64,000 bases of DNA from DAOTWC01 sp048499435 (GCA_048499435.1 JASNZW010000010.1:58338-122337), one strand, 5' to 3'; positions 32,235-40,700 are shown, counted from the stretch's first letter. Notes: generated by a model from the sequence alone, not told the origin. Numbers and translations: made by a program.

Positions 32235-33389
32235 TCAATTCCACGATTTGCCGGCATTGGCCGCGATGCGCGCGTAATGCGCGATCACCTCGTCCATCAT
32301 GGCGGGCCAGGACTGCGTTTCGGCGCAGGCGCGGGCGGCCCGGCCCATCGCCAGCCGCCGCGCCGGGTCAGCGCTCAGGCGGCGCACGCCGTCCGCCAGC
32401 GCTGCCGTGTCGCCCGGCGCGAACGTGTACCCGCTGACGCCCTCTGTCACCAGCGCGCCGACGCCGCCGACGCGCGCCGCCACCACCGGCAGCCCCGCCG
32501 CCATCGCCTCCAGCACCGCCAGCCCGAACGATTCCAGCGCCGACGGAAACACGAACACGTCCGCGCTGGCGTAGGCCGCCGCCAGGTCGTCCCCGCGCAG
32601 GTAGCCGCTGAAGTGCGCCGGCAGCCCGGCGAAATGGCGTTCGAGCGCGGGCCGCGCCGGGCCGTCGCCCACCAGCGCCAGCCGCGCGCCGGGGGTTTGC
32701 GCCAGCGCCGGGCGCAGGTCGGCCAGCCGCTTCTCCGCCGACAGCCGCCCGACGTACAGCAGCAGCAGGTCGTCCGGGTGATTGTCCGTCAGGCGGGCGC
32801 GCAGGGCCGCGCTGCGCTGGCGCGGGTGAAAGCGCTCAGCGTCCACGCCGCGCCGCCACAGATGCACCGCGCGCCGCACGCCGATCTCGGCCAGCCGGTC
32901 GCGCACCGCCGGCGACGGGGCCAGCGCCGCATCCGCTGTGTTGAGGACGTGGCGCGCCAGCGCGTTCACCGGCGGGCCGATAAACGCCGCGCTGAACGGC
33001 CCGACGCGGAAGTGCTGCGCCACGCGCGCGTAATCCACATGAAACGACACCAGCGCCGGATAACCAGCGCGGCGCGCCAGCTCGTAGAGCGCCAGCCCGA
33101 ACACCGACGGGTGCGCGAAGTGAATTACGTCCGGGTTGAAGGCACGCAGCCGCCGCCAGACGCCCGGCGTTGGCAGCGCCACGCGCAGATCGGGATAAAA
33201 GGGGAACGGCAGCCCCGGCGCGGTGATGACCGGCGCGCCGTTGTACTGCGCGATCGGCCCGATGCGCGGCGCGAACACCGCCGTCTCGATTCCCCGCGCC
33301 GCCAGGTGGTCGAGCAGCAGGCAAAGGACGGTGACGATGCCGTCTACTTTGGGCAGAAACGTGTCAGTAACGAGGGCGACGCGCATCAC
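32235..33389 (-). CDS. GT4-family glycosyltransferase
   Basis: 384 residues with the GT-B fold. The N-terminal MRVALVTDTFLPKVDGI is typical of mannosyl/glucosyl transferases acting on lipids or polyprenyl carriers. The C-terminal half contains LLLYVGRLSAEKRL, FPSALESFGLAVLEAMAAGLPVVA (the nucleotide-sugar-binding E-x7-E motif) and the closing G-rich loop. It probably acts at the cytoplasmic membrane face on cell-envelope or glycolipid synthesis. Acceptor and donor are unknown. It follows the alginate-lyase-like gene by 19 bases in the same direction. Confidence 0.9.
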   Translation of the reverse strand: MMRVALVTDTFLPKVDGIVTVLCLLLDHLAARGIETAVFAPRIGPIAQYNGAPVITAPGLPFPFYPDLRVALPTPGVWRRLRAFNPDVIHFAHPSVFGLALYELARRAGYPALVSFHVDYARVAQHFRVGPFSAAFIGPPVNALARHVLNTADAALAPSPAVRDRLAEIGVRRAVHLWRRGVDAERFHPRQRSAALRARLTDNHPDDLLLLYVGRLSAEKRLADLRPALAQTPGARLALVGDGPARPALERHFAGLPAHFSGYLRGDDLAAAYASADVFVFPSALESFGLAVLEAMAAGLPVVAARVGGVGALVTEGVSGYTFAPGDTAALADGVRRLSADPARRLAMGRAARACAETQSWPAMMDEVIAHYARIAANAGKSWN

Positions 33390-33408
33390 CAGAGGGCACT
33401 GCTGACGC

Positions 33409-34326
33409 TCAGCCGAACAGGCCGCGCCGCTGGCGGGGCGCGTCAGCGCCGTGCGTGAGCGTCGTCAGGCCGCCGCCGTAAGGGTCGTCCACCGGGCGCA
33501 GCTCATCGAGGAACAGCGCCACATCGCGCCCGCCGCCGCGCCGCCGCGCCAGCTCCCAGAAGCCGGCGCGCGCCTGATAGAGGGCCTGCCCTTCGGCCAC
33601 GCTGAGGGCGGCGCCCCAGCGCCAGCGGTCTGGGTAGTAATAGTAATACAGCAGATAGGGGATAAGCGTCATGACTGAGACGCCGCGCGCGGCGAAGGCC
33701 CACAGGTCATCGCCAGCGTAGGCGGCGGCCTCAGCCGTCAGGACGAGCGCCTGGGTCGCGCGCAGCATCGTATCGAGCGTGTAGACATCCTTCGCCTCCA
33801 CGATCTTCGGGATATAGCCTTCGGGATGGATGTCGTGGGTCACCACGCTGCGGAAGGCGTCCGTCGCCGCCGCGAAACGCGTGCCGTCATCCAGCGCGAC
33901 CGCCGCCGCCGTCCCCAGCGCGATGCGCCACAGCGCCTCCAGATAGCTGGCGGGCGGCTGGCGTTCGACGCGCGCCACCAGATACTCTGCCAGCGCGGCC
34001 AGCCAGGGCGGGGCCGCTGTGTGAGGGTGGCTGCGCGCCAGCTCAAAACACTGGACAGCGGCGACCGCCGTCACGAGGTCGTCGCAGGCGGCGCCAGCGG
34101 GCAGCAGCCCGCCGGCCAGCAGCGCCGCCGCCCGCCGCCCGGCGTCATCGTCACCGGCGCAGCGCCAGCGCAGGCCCAAACGCAGCGCCAGCGGCAGCGG
34201 CGCCAGCGGCTGCGACGCGCGCAGACGCGCCCAGGCGGCCGCCAGCGGCGCGCGCGCGGCCTGTTCGCGCGCCTGTTCGATGTGCGCGGCAGTAAAATAG
34301 AGGCCGTAATGCTGCGGTTGGAACAT
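33409..34326 (-). CDS. Alginate lyase-like (alpha/alpha toroid) protein
   Basis: 305 residues, helical throughout and free of a signal peptide. The middle segment HDIHPEGYIPKIVEAKDVYTLDTML resembles the active-site region of the alginate lyase superfamily (PF05426-like), where a His, a Glu-Arg pair and a Tyr surround the sugar. Here the typical E-x-x-R reads E-A-K-D, so activity is uncertain. A cytoplasmic location is unusual for a polysaccharide lyase. It is 19 bases upstream of the glycosyltransferase, suggesting a joint carbohydrate role. Alternative: an uncharacterised toroid-fold protein. Confidence 0.5.
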   Translation of the reverse strand: MFQPQHYGLYFTAAHIEQAREQAARAPLAAAWARLRASQPLAPLPLALRLGLRWRCAGDDDAGRRAAALLAGGLLPAGAACDDLVTAVAAVQCFELARSHPHTAAPPWLAALAEYLVARVERQPPASYLEALWRIALGTAAAVALDDGTRFAAATDAFRSVVTHDIHPEGYIPKIVEAKDVYTLDTMLRATQALVLTAEAAAYAGDDLWAFAARGVSVMTLIPYLLYYYYYPDRWRWGAALSVAEGQALYQARAGFWELARRRGGGRDVALFLDELRPVDDPYGGGLTTLTHGADAPRQRRGLFG

Positions 34327-34479
34327 AGCAGTCCGCCTGTCTCGCTTCTGCGGCGCGCCCGCGGTTTCAGCGCCGGCTGTCAGCGCGCATTATACCGCAG
34401 GCTGCATCGGTTTCGTGCCAGACAGCTTTCGTGATACGATGATACTATCGCCCGGCCTGGACACCTGTGTGCTGCTGAC

Positions 34480-35217
34480 ATGAACGACGACATCCCTCCC
34501 CTGCCCGCCACGCTTTCGCCAGAGGAACTGAACGCGCTGCGCTCGCCGCTGCGGCCCGCGCCGCCGCCAGAGCCGCCCGCGCCGCCGCCCGCCGCAGCCG
34601 CAGCCGCGCCGCCGCCCGTCGCAGCCGCGCCCACCGACCCGGTCGGCGTGCTGGCGGCGCTGCTGCGCAAGATGGAACAGGTCGCCACCCAGTATATGCA
34701 GGGCGCGATCAACCGCGCGCAGTTCAACGCGATCTACGGCCACTATAAAGAGCAGCGCGCCGTGATTGAACGCCTGCTGGAGCGCGACCCGGACGGCAGC
34801 GCCTGGCAGCAGGCGGCGACCCCCGGCCACACCGGCTTCCTGCTGGACCATTTCGAGGCGCGCCCGCTGTATTACGCCGTTTACACGCTGGCCCCACCGC
34901 GCCCGCTGACGCTCGGCGGGCGGCAGAACCCGGATTTCAGCGAGATCGCGCCGGCGCTGCACGCGCTGTTCAGCGCCGCGACGCTGCCCGCCGCCGGCGT
35001 GGCGCGCAAACGGCTGGACAACAACCGCTGGCTGGTGCTGGCGCTGGGGAAACACGCCGTGACGCTGGTGGTGTTCGCGCTGGAGCCAGCGCCGGCGCAG
35101 ATCAAGCGCGTGCGCGACCTGCACGCGGAGTTCGAGCGCGCCAACCAGGCCGCCCTGGCGCGCGGTACGCGCACGCTGGAACGGCTGGTTTTTCCGCAGC
35201 GGGCGCTGGTAGAATAA
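34480..35217 (+). CDS. Hypothetical protein with Pro/Ala-rich linker
   Basis: 245 residues, not recognised. The N-terminus contains a short acidic segment, then a low-complexity Pro/Ala stretch (about 27-52, PPPEPPAPPPAAAAA). Next comes a helical segment, AINRAQFNAIYGHYKEQRAVIE, which resembles SHOCT-type short helical modules found in regulatory or oligomerising proteins. The C-terminal half is alpha/beta. It heads a tight cluster: the next ORF starts 4 bases after its stop, then SET and TIR-like genes. No signal peptide. The cluster suggests a shared pathway, but no function can be named. Confidence 0.7.
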   Translation: MNDDIPPLPATLSPEELNALRSPLRPAPPPEPPAPPPAAAAAAPPPVAAAPTDPVGVLAALLRKMEQVATQYMQGAINRAQFNAIYGHYKEQRAVIERLLERDPDGSAWQQAATPGHTGFLLDHFEARPLYYAVYTLAPPRPLTLGGRQNPDFSEIAPALHALFSAATLPAAGVARKRLDNNRWLVLALGKHAVTLVVFALEPAPAQIKRVRDLHAEFERANQAALARGTRTLERLVFPQRALVE

Positions 35218-35221
35218 GCGC

Positions 35222-35443
35222 GTGAAAGACCGCTGTGACGACCCGCTGTTTCTGGCCGAGTTCGACCGCGAACCGGAAGAACCGGCCCGCTTCTGGACGG
35301 CGCGGCGCGTGCTTTACACGCTGATTGTGCTGCTGATGATCGTGGCGCTGCTGGCGTATACGCTGTGGCCGCTGCTGCTGGCGCTGACACAGCCCACGCC
35401 AGCGCCGCCCACAGCGCCGCCGCTGCCGCTGAACGTGATCTGA
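35222..35443 (+). CDS. 73-residue single-pass membrane protein
   Basis: GTG start 4 bases after the upstream stop, which indicates coupling. The layout is an acidic N-terminus, one hydrophobic helix (about 28-55, VLYTLIVLLMIVALLAYTLW) and a short Pro-rich C-terminal tail. Not recognised. It may be a membrane anchor for a product of the neighbouring genes. Probably part of the same transcript as the upstream hypothetical protein and possibly the SET gene 46 bases downstream. Confidence 0.65.
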   Translation: MKDRCDDPLFLAEFDREPEEPARFWTARRVLYTLIVLLMIVALLAYTLWPLLLALTQPTPAPPTAPPLPLNVI

Positions 35444-35489
35444 CGGGCGTTAGCTTGCCGGCCAGGCGCGCCGGAGAGGGGAAACCGCC

Positions 35490-35999
35490 GTGTTTGAGCT
35501 GCCATCGTCGTACCTGTCGCCAAAGCTGGAAGTGCGCGACACCGGCGCTAAAGGGCGCGGCATCTTCGCGCTGGAGTCAATTCACGCCGGCGCGCTGATC
35601 GCCGCCTGGGGCGGGACGGTGACGCCGGCGGCGCTGCTGCACCTGGTCCCAGAGGATATCGCCAAGCTGAGCGTGCAGATCGAGGACGACCTGTATCTGG
35701 TGGAGGACCGGCCCGGCCCCGGCGTCTACATCAACCACTCATGCGATCCCAACGCCGGCATCGCCGGGACGCAGCTCATGGTCGCCATGCGCGATATCGC
35801 CCCCGGCGAAGAGGTGTGCTTCGACTACGCCATGACCGACGGCAGCCCTTACGACGAATTCGAGTGCGCCTGCGGCGCGCCCAACTGCCGGGGGCGCGTC
35901 ACCGGCAGCGACTGGCGCATCCCGGAGCTGTGGCAGCGCTACGACGGCTATTTCTCGCTTTACCTTCAGCGGCGCATCAACCAGCTTAAGCGAGTATAG
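35490..35999 (+). CDS. SET-domain protein-lysine methyltransferase
   Basis: 169 residues, the length of a bare SET domain. Visible are GAKGRGIFA (about 19-27) for S-adenosylmethionine binding, NHSC (82-85) and GEEVCFDY (to Tyr113) forming the pseudo-knot and catalytic Tyr, and a post-SET CACGAPNC with Cys126, Cys128 and Cys133 that, with Cys85, can bind zinc. All catalytic features are intact. Bacterial SET proteins methylate lysines of diverse targets; the target here is unknown. It is followed 3 bases later by the TIR/deoxyribosyltransferase-like gene. Acquired originally from eukaryotes in many lineages, but composition here is native. Confidence 0.92.
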   Translation: MFELPSSYLSPKLEVRDTGAKGRGIFALESIHAGALIAAWGGTVTPAALLHLVPEDIAKLSVQIEDDLYLVEDRPGPGVYINHSCDPNAGIAGTQLMVAMRDIAPGEEVCFDYAMTDGSPYDEFECACGAPNCRGRVTGSDWRIPELWQRYDGYFSLYLQRRINQLKRV

Positions 36000-36002
36000 A
36001 GT

Positions 36003-37265
36003 ATGCCAACGGTTTACTTCGCCGATACTGGCCCAGAGCTGGCGAGCCTCTACGATATCGTGCAGAAGCAGGCGCACGATTTCGACATGGCGCTGGTCCG
36101 CACGAACCTGGCCGACTCGATGCCAGCGGCGGCGGCCGCTGAAATCGTCGGGAAGGCGCTCGCAACGGCGGATGCGTTCATCGCCATCCTCAGCGCGCGC
36201 CGCTATGTGGGCGTGGCGGGGCCGGCATCGCCCAGCCTTGCCGAGATCGAGATCACCGCTGCCGCTGAAAAAGGGATGCCCGCCGCGGTGTTCGCGCCGC
36301 GCCCCGACAGCGAGATCGAGGCGTCGTTCCTGCGCCGCTGGGCTTTCGCCCAGGATGACGCCGAGCGCGCGGCGTATGAGGCCTTCCTGAAGCGCGTCGA
36401 ACAGCAGGTTAATATCGTTTATTACAACGACGAGGTGGACCTGTCTGGGAAGATCGCGCTGGCGCTGCGGCGCTGGCGGTTCGATCTGCCGCCCGAAAGC
36501 CCATCGCGCGAGGTAAGGAAATATACCGCCAGCGAGGCCGAAGCCGCGCCGCCCGCCCCTGCCCCTGCTGCCCCCGCCCCGGACCGCAGCCGCGAACGCG
36601 CCGCCGAAGCCGAGCCGCCCCTGCCGGCGGCCGCGCCGCTGCCGTTCGACGTGGACGCGCTGGCGGCGGCGATCGCCACCCGGACCGCCGCCAACCTGCG
36701 CGCGCTCCAGCTTGAGGACCAGGCGGAGGTGGCGCGCCGCGCCGTTGAATACGCCGAGGCGCTGCGGATGCGCCCTGGCGACCTGCTCTTTGGCCGGCCC
36801 AGCGACGCCAGCCAGTTCAAAAGCGACGCCTTTATGATTATGCCGTTCAACCCGGCTTTCGACGGCGTGTACCGCAGCGTGGTGCAGCCGCTGTTCACGG
36901 AACTGGGCCTGACGGTCAAGCGCGGCGACGAGTTCACGTCAGCGCGCGGCTCGATCATCAGCGAGGTGTGGGCGGCGCTGAACGCCTGCCGCTTTGTGAT
37001 CGCCGACATCACGGGCGGCAACGACAACGTGTTCTACGAGCTGGGCATCGCCCACACGCTCAACAAGCCCACGCTGCTCATCACCCAGGCGGACACGCCG
37101 GAACAGGTCCCGTTCGACCTGCGCCACCTGCGCTATATCGCCTACGACAACACGCTGGCCGGGGCCGACCGGCTGCGCGCTGACCTGCGGCGCGCGGTTG
37201 AGTGGCTGCTCAACGAGCTGCGCGAGACGTGGGAAGCGCGGCCTAACGCCTCCGGCGATTCTTGA
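36003..37265 (+). CDS. Two-domain TIR/nucleoside deoxyribosyltransferase-like protein
   Basis: 420 residues. The N-terminal part (about 1-160) is a Rossmann-like, DUF4062/TIR-type module (VYFADTGPELASLYDIV, with ATADAFIAILSARRYVG). A Pro/Ala-rich linker (about 175-215) follows. The C-terminal domain (about 275-410) contains FMIMPFNPAFDGVYRSV and FVIADITGGNDNVFYELGIAHT, a nucleoside 2-deoxyribosyltransferase/TIR-like pattern with a conserved Glu. Such domains bind or cleave nucleotides such as NAD and recur in immune effectors, but biochemical function here is not established. Its ATG is 3 bases after the SET stop, so the pair is translationally coupled. Confidence 0.7.
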   Translation: MPTVYFADTGPELASLYDIVQKQAHDFDMALVRTNLADSMPAAAAAEIVGKALATADAFIAILSARRYVGVAGPASPSLAEIEITAAAEKGMPAAVFAPRPDSEIEASFLRRWAFAQDDAERAAYEAFLKRVEQQVNIVYYNDEVDLSGKIALALRRWRFDLPPESPSREVRKYTASEAEAAPPAPAPAAPAPDRSRERAAEAEPPLPAAAPLPFDVDALAAAIATRTAANLRALQLEDQAEVARRAVEYAEALRMRPGDLLFGRPSDASQFKSDAFMIMPFNPAFDGVYRSVVQPLFTELGLTVKRGDEFTSARGSIISEVWAALNACRFVIADITGGNDNVFYELGIAHTLNKPTLLITQADTPEQVPFDLRHLRYIAYDNTLAGADRLRADLRRAVEWLLNELRETWEARPNASGDS

Positions 37266-37442
37266 AGCGCCGCGCAAATCAGCGCCCCCGGACGGCAAGA
37301 ATGCCGCCCCCTACAGACCTCGTATGCTTCCCTGTTGGCCGCCGCGAAATTTGATGCGTTCACCCTGGGCAGGCGCAGGTCCCGCCTTGCGGCGCGCGCG
37401 CCTGCGGGGTTATAGTTAACCCTGCACGGACAGGGAAGAACC

Positions 37443-37805
37443 ATGTACCGAAGCTTTGATAACCGGGTGCTGGGCGGCATCTGCGGCGGGCTGGCGGCGC
37501 TGCTGCCCGTGAATGCGTGGTGGTTCCGGGCGGCGTTCGCGCTGCTGACGCCGCTGACGCTGGGGGCGGCGGCGCTGCTGTACCTGGCGCTGTGGCTGGC
37601 GGTGCCGCAGGTCTCGCTGGCGCGGCGGCGGCGCGGCGGCGCGGGCCGGCTGCTGCTGGCGATCGCGCTGACGGCGCTGACGTTCGGCGGCTGGCTGGTG
37701 TGGGCGGGGGGCGGCCTGCGCGGCCCCGCCGGCGTTGATCTGTACTGGCCGGCGCTGCTGCTGGGCGTGGCGCTGATCTTCTTCCTGCGCCAGGTGCGGG
37801 GGTAA
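37443..37805 (+). CDS. PspC-domain membrane protein
   Basis: 120 residues. It starts MYRSFDNRVLGGICGGLAALL, the PspC hallmark, followed by three hydrophobic segments. A GGGAAG ribosome-binding site precedes the ATG. PspC proteins sense or transmit envelope stress. It is directly followed, one base after its stop, by a LiaF-like gene, a pairing seen in envelope-stress loci. No LiaS/LiaR sensor or PspA gene is visible here. Confidence 0.88.
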   Translation: MYRSFDNRVLGGICGGLAALLPVNAWWFRAAFALLTPLTLGAAALLYLALWLAVPQVSLARRRRGGAGRLLLAIALTALTFGGWLVWAGGGLRGPAGVDLYWPALLLGVALIFFLRQVRG

Positions 37806-37806
37806 C

Positions 37807-38754
37807 ATGCAGATACGGCGGCGCACTAATCTGTTGTGGGGGGTGATTGCGCTGGCGGCGGCCGGGGCGCTGCTGCTGCACGCGCTTGATCTGCTGCCGC
37901 CCGGCGTGCATGACCTGCTGACGCGCGCCTGGCCCGCGCTGCTGATCGTGGCCGGGCTGAGCATTTTTCTGCGCCCGCGCGTGCCGTTGGGGTCGGGCGT
38001 GGCGCTGCTGCTGACGCTGGCGCTGGTGGGCGGCGTGGCCGTACTGGCCTTCTCCAGCCGCGCCGGGCAGGAACGCAGCGATTACCGCGCGACGATCGAC
38101 CAGCCGCTGCCCCCGCAGCTCACGCTGCTGCGGCTGCGCGTAGACACGCTGGCGACCAGCATCACGCTGGAGCCAGCCGCCAGCGCCGACCGGCGCATCA
38201 GCGGCGTTTTCACCGGCAGCCTGGAGAGCGCGGTCGAGGTTGAATACGTCGAGGAAGGCTCAGCCGCCAACCTGGTGATTCGCGAGACGCGCCCGGCACA
38301 GGTCCCCCTGCTGGAGAACGCGGGCCGGGGCGCGCTGCGCCTCAGCCTGCCGCCGGACCTGCCGCTGGATATCGAGGTGCGCGGCGACCACGGCGACACG
38401 CGCCTGGACCTCACCGGGACGGCGCTGGAACGGCTGAATCTCGATCTGCGCCAGGGCAGCGCGCTGGTCACGCTGCCGGCTTACCGGCCGTTAGGGTCTG
38501 GCCCGGAGGATTTGCTGGGGACGCTGGCGGTGCGCGACGGCAACCTGACGCTGTTCATCCCGGCGGCGGTGGCGGCGCGGCTGGAGCTGGACCGGGGCGG
38601 CAGCGGTATCGAGCCGGAGTACGACCCCGTGTTCTACAATTACCTGGTGGGCGATGTGCTCCAGGCGGCCAGCATCACCACCGCCGACATTGTGGTGCGC
38701 TACGCGGTAGTTGTGCCGCGCGGGCTGGTGCGCGTGGTCGTGCCGGCGGAGTAG
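37807..38754 (+). CDS. LiaF-like transmembrane stress protein
   Basis: 315 residues. Two to three N-terminal helices (about 8-80), including the DUF5668/LiaF-TM pattern NLLWGVIALAAAGALLL and RAWPALLIVAGLSIFL, precede a large extracytoplasmic beta-rich region (about 95-285) resembling DUF4097-type repeats (LDIEVRGDHGDTRLDLT). It may be a negative regulator or scaffold of the envelope stress response, by analogy with LiaF. Its start codon lies one base past the PspC stop, indicating one operon. Exact role unknown. Confidence 0.78.
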   Translation: MQIRRRTNLLWGVIALAAAGALLLHALDLLPPGVHDLLTRAWPALLIVAGLSIFLRPRVPLGSGVALLLTLALVGGVAVLAFSSRAGQERSDYRATIDQPLPPQLTLLRLRVDTLATSITLEPAASADRRISGVFTGSLESAVEVEYVEEGSAANLVIRETRPAQVPLLENAGRGALRLSLPPDLPLDIEVRGDHGDTRLDLTGTALERLNLDLRQGSALVTLPAYRPLGSGPEDLLGTLAVRDGNLTLFIPAAVAARLELDRGGSGIEPEYDPVFYNYLVGDVLQAASITTADIVVRYAVVVPRGLVRVVVPAE

Positions 38755-38774
38755 GCCAGGCCTGTAAATCCAGA

Positions 38775-39257
38775 TCACACATCCAGGCCGACAGCGCGGG
38801 CAATATCGGCGGCGTGCATGCGTTCGTGCGCGGCCATCAGGCCCAGAATGTCCGCCACTGACATGATCCTCAAGGTGGCGTGGCGTCCCTGAGCGTCGAG
38901 CGCGGCGTCGTGCGTTATATCCAGCCAGGCCAGCAGTTCCGCGCGGCTGGCGGCCAGCGACACGCGCGCTTCATCAAACGTCATTTCGCCGCGCTTTTCG
39001 ATGGTGCGGCGGTTGTAGCGGTCGAGGTCGAAATCCGGCGGGATGACTTCCTGCCCGGCGGCGATGCTCATCGCCTGCCGACTGTTGCCCCGGTCGGCGT
39101 CGGCCAGGTGGATGAGCAGATGCCGCACCGTCCAGCCTTGGCCGTCGCTGAACACGGTCACATCCTGGTGCGGCTCGGCGGCGTCCAGCACGCGGTCAAG
39201 CCGCTGCCGCGCCTCAGCCAGGTTTTGCTTAATCTGTGCGATGCGGGTTGCAGGCAT
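38775..39257 (-). CDS. DinB-fold putative metal-dependent enzyme (second copy)
   Basis: 160 residues, four-helix-bundle pattern. Probable metal ligands are the His residues in TVRHLLIHLADAD (about 43-55) and AHERMHAADI near the C-terminus. It differs clearly from the DinB-fold protein at 12719, so it is not a recent duplicate. It is convergent with the LiaF-like gene and lies 51 bases downstream of the nucleotidyltransferase gene in the same direction. Substrate unknown. Confidence 0.8.
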   Translation of the reverse strand: MPATRIAQIKQNLAEARQRLDRVLDAAEPHQDVTVFSDGQGWTVRHLLIHLADADRGNSRQAMSIAAGQEVIPPDFDLDRYNRRTIEKRGEMTFDEARVSLAASRAELLAWLDITHDAALDAQGRHATLRIMSVADILGLMAAHERMHAADIARAVGLDV

Positions 39258-39308
39258 AAGTTTATCCTCTGGTCTTTAGATGTCAGCGCAGGGGCAGCGG
39301 CGCGCTGC

Positions 39309-40382
39309 CTAGAAATTCACGTAGCTGTTCTCGGCCAGGATAAAGCGGTGCGCCGCCGGGACGTGCTGCGCCGCCGTGACCTGCGTGCCGTCGGCCAGCA
39401 GGCTGGAGTCAATGCGGCCGGGCATGGACCGGATCACGCAGTCCTTCATGATGATGCTGGCTTCGATCTCGCTGTTCTCCACCACCACGTTGTCGCCCAG
39501 CGCGGTGTACGGGCCGATATAGCTGTGTTTGATGGTCACGTTGCTGCCGATAATCACGGGGCCGCGCACCACGCTGTCAATGATGCGACTGCCCTCGCCC
39601 AGCAGCACGCGGTGCGACACCTCTGAACTGCCGATGATCTGGTCCGGATCTTCCGGCGCGGGCGTGTAGGGCAGCTCGCCCAGCACAAGCTGGTTGGCCT
39701 GGATGATCGCGTCCGGCTTGCCGGCGTCAATCCACCAGCCCTTGAGCGTGTACGGGCGCACCATCTGCCCCTGAGAAATCAGGTACTGGATGGCGTCGGT
39801 GATCTCCAGTTCGTTGCGCCACGACGGTTTGATGTGGCTGATGGCGTCGAAGATGGACTTGCGGAACAGGTACACGCCGGCGATCGCCAGATTGGACGGC
39901 GGGTCTTTGGGCTTCTCGACCACGCGCAGGATGCGGTTGTTGTGAATCTCGGCGATGCCATAGCGCGACGGGTCCGACACCTCGCCCAGCACGATAGCGG
40001 CCTCGTCGCCGCTACCCTCGAAGCCAGCCAGCACGCTCCGCATCTGGTCCTGGAAGATGTTGTCGCCCAGGAACATGCAGAAGGGGTCGTCGCCGACGAA
40101 GTCACGGCACAGGCTGAGGGCGTGCGCCAGCCCGCGCTGCTCCGCCTGGACGACATACTCTAACTGCACGCCCAGCCTCTCGCCGCCGCCGAGCTGCTGC
40201 GGGATGGCGGAGTTCATGTCGTTGACGACGATGCCGATGTGGTTAAACCCGCCATTTTTGAGCACGTCAATGGCGTAGGCGATGAGCGACTTGTTGGCGA
40301 CTGGAACCAGCGGCTTGGGCATGGTCAGCGTGACCGGGCGCAGGCGGGTTCCCTGGCCGGCGGCGAGAATTACGGCTTTCAT
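39309..40382 (-). CDS. Sugar nucleotidyltransferase (glucose-1-phosphate thymidylyltransferase-like) with beta-helix domain
   Basis: 357 residues. An N-terminal NTP-transferase domain begins MKAVILAAGQGTRLRPVT and includes MPKPLVPVANKSLI, the pyrophosphorylase signature and sugar-phosphate site. The C-terminal third is a left-handed beta helix with hexapeptide-like repeats (VIIGSNVTIKHSYIGPYT). This combination occurs in long glucose-1-phosphate thymidylyl- or uridylyltransferases such as dTDP-glucose synthases of archaeal/Chloroflexi type. It makes nucleotide sugars for envelope glycans. It is downstream of a promoter-hairpin-terminator unit at 40504-40700 that may control it. Confidence 0.88.
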   Translation of the reverse strand: MKAVILAAGQGTRLRPVTLTMPKPLVPVANKSLIAYAIDVLKNGGFNHIGIVVNDMNSAIPQQLGGGERLGVQLEYVVQAEQRGLAHALSLCRDFVGDDPFCMFLGDNIFQDQMRSVLAGFEGSGDEAAIVLGEVSDPSRYGIAEIHNNRILRVVEKPKDPPSNLAIAGVYLFRKSIFDAISHIKPSWRNELEITDAIQYLISQGQMVRPYTLKGWWIDAGKPDAIIQANQLVLGELPYTPAPEDPDQIIGSSEVSHRVLLGEGSRIIDSVVRGPVIIGSNVTIKHSYIGPYTALGDNVVVENSEIEASIIMKDCVIRSMPGRIDSSLLADGTQVTAAQHVPAAHRFILAENSYVNF

Positions 40383-40503
40383 CAGGCAGCACTCTCCTAC
40401 GATTCATCCTCGGTGACACGCGCGTGATGGTACTCGCTATTTGGGGCGGCGGCAAGCGACATATTGCGCGGCGCAGGGCGGCCCCGGCGGGCCGTTAAAA
40501 TGC

Positions 40504-40529
40504 GACAGCCCGGATTACTCCGGGCCGTC
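40504..40529 (-). terminator. Terminator-like hairpin upstream of the nucleotidyltransferase gene
   Basis: On the minus strand, stem GACGGCCCGG / CCGGGCTGTC (one G-T pair) with loop AGTAAT, followed within 6 bases by ATTTT. An AAAATG tract before the stem makes it usable on both strands. It lies 120 bases before the nucleotidyltransferase start and could attenuate it or end the small transcript upstream. Confidence 0.65.
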
Positions 40530-40602
40530 ATTTTCTGCATTCTGCGTAGCGGGTGGGGCGCGCCTCACACGGAGGCCCCCCTCGAAAGGGTGGTTAACAG
40601 CG

Positions 40603-40635
40603 TTAGAGGCGCGCCTCCACCATACCGTTGTCCAC
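40603..40635 (-). CDS. 10-codon leader mini-ORF (putative)
   Basis: GTG start with AAAGGAGGTG (40641-40650) at ideal spacing; encodes M-D-N-G-M-V-E-A-R-L then TAA. An internal ATG lies at codon 5. Its last codons overlap segment A of the hairpin system, so a translating ribosome would block the A-C pairing. Whether the peptide has a role of its own is unknown. Confidence 0.45.
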   Translation of the reverse strand: MDNGMVEARL

Positions 40636-40671
40636 TAGACCACCTCCTTTCGCTCACCGAACAATGAACAG

Positions 40672-40700
40672 ACTATAGCACATCTGCCCGCACAAAGCAA
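40672..40700 (-). promoter_or_regulatory. Sigma70-type promoter for the leader RNA
   Basis: Minus-strand -35 TTGCTT (40695-40700), 17-bp spacer, -10 TATAGT (40672-40677). Hexamers and spacing are near consensus. Transcription would start about 20 bases before the AAAGGAGGTG site. Confidence 0.7.

Larger units (their letters stand above)
40504..40666 (-). ncRNA. Candidate attenuator/leader RNA or small RNA
   Basis: Between a strong minus-strand promoter and the terminator-like hairpin lies a roughly 160-base transcript with a 10-codon mini-ORF and mutually exclusive stems. Segment A (GGCGCGCCTC on the minus strand, 40606-40615, at the mini-ORF end) pairs perfectly with segment C (GAGGCGCGCC, 40557-40566). 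Segment C can also pair with the G-rich segment B (GGGGGGCCTCC, 40571-40581). A CCCT-TTCG-AGGG tetraloop hairpin sits between. This looks like a translation-coupled attenuator; no known RNA family was recognised. Confidence 0.5.

Noticed and set aside
40540..40650. tRNA-like sequence (TGGTCTAGTGG, CTGTTAACC) on the minus strand
   Set aside because: No cloverleaf can be drawn: acceptor and T arms are missing. Better explained as leader RNA with a mini-ORF.
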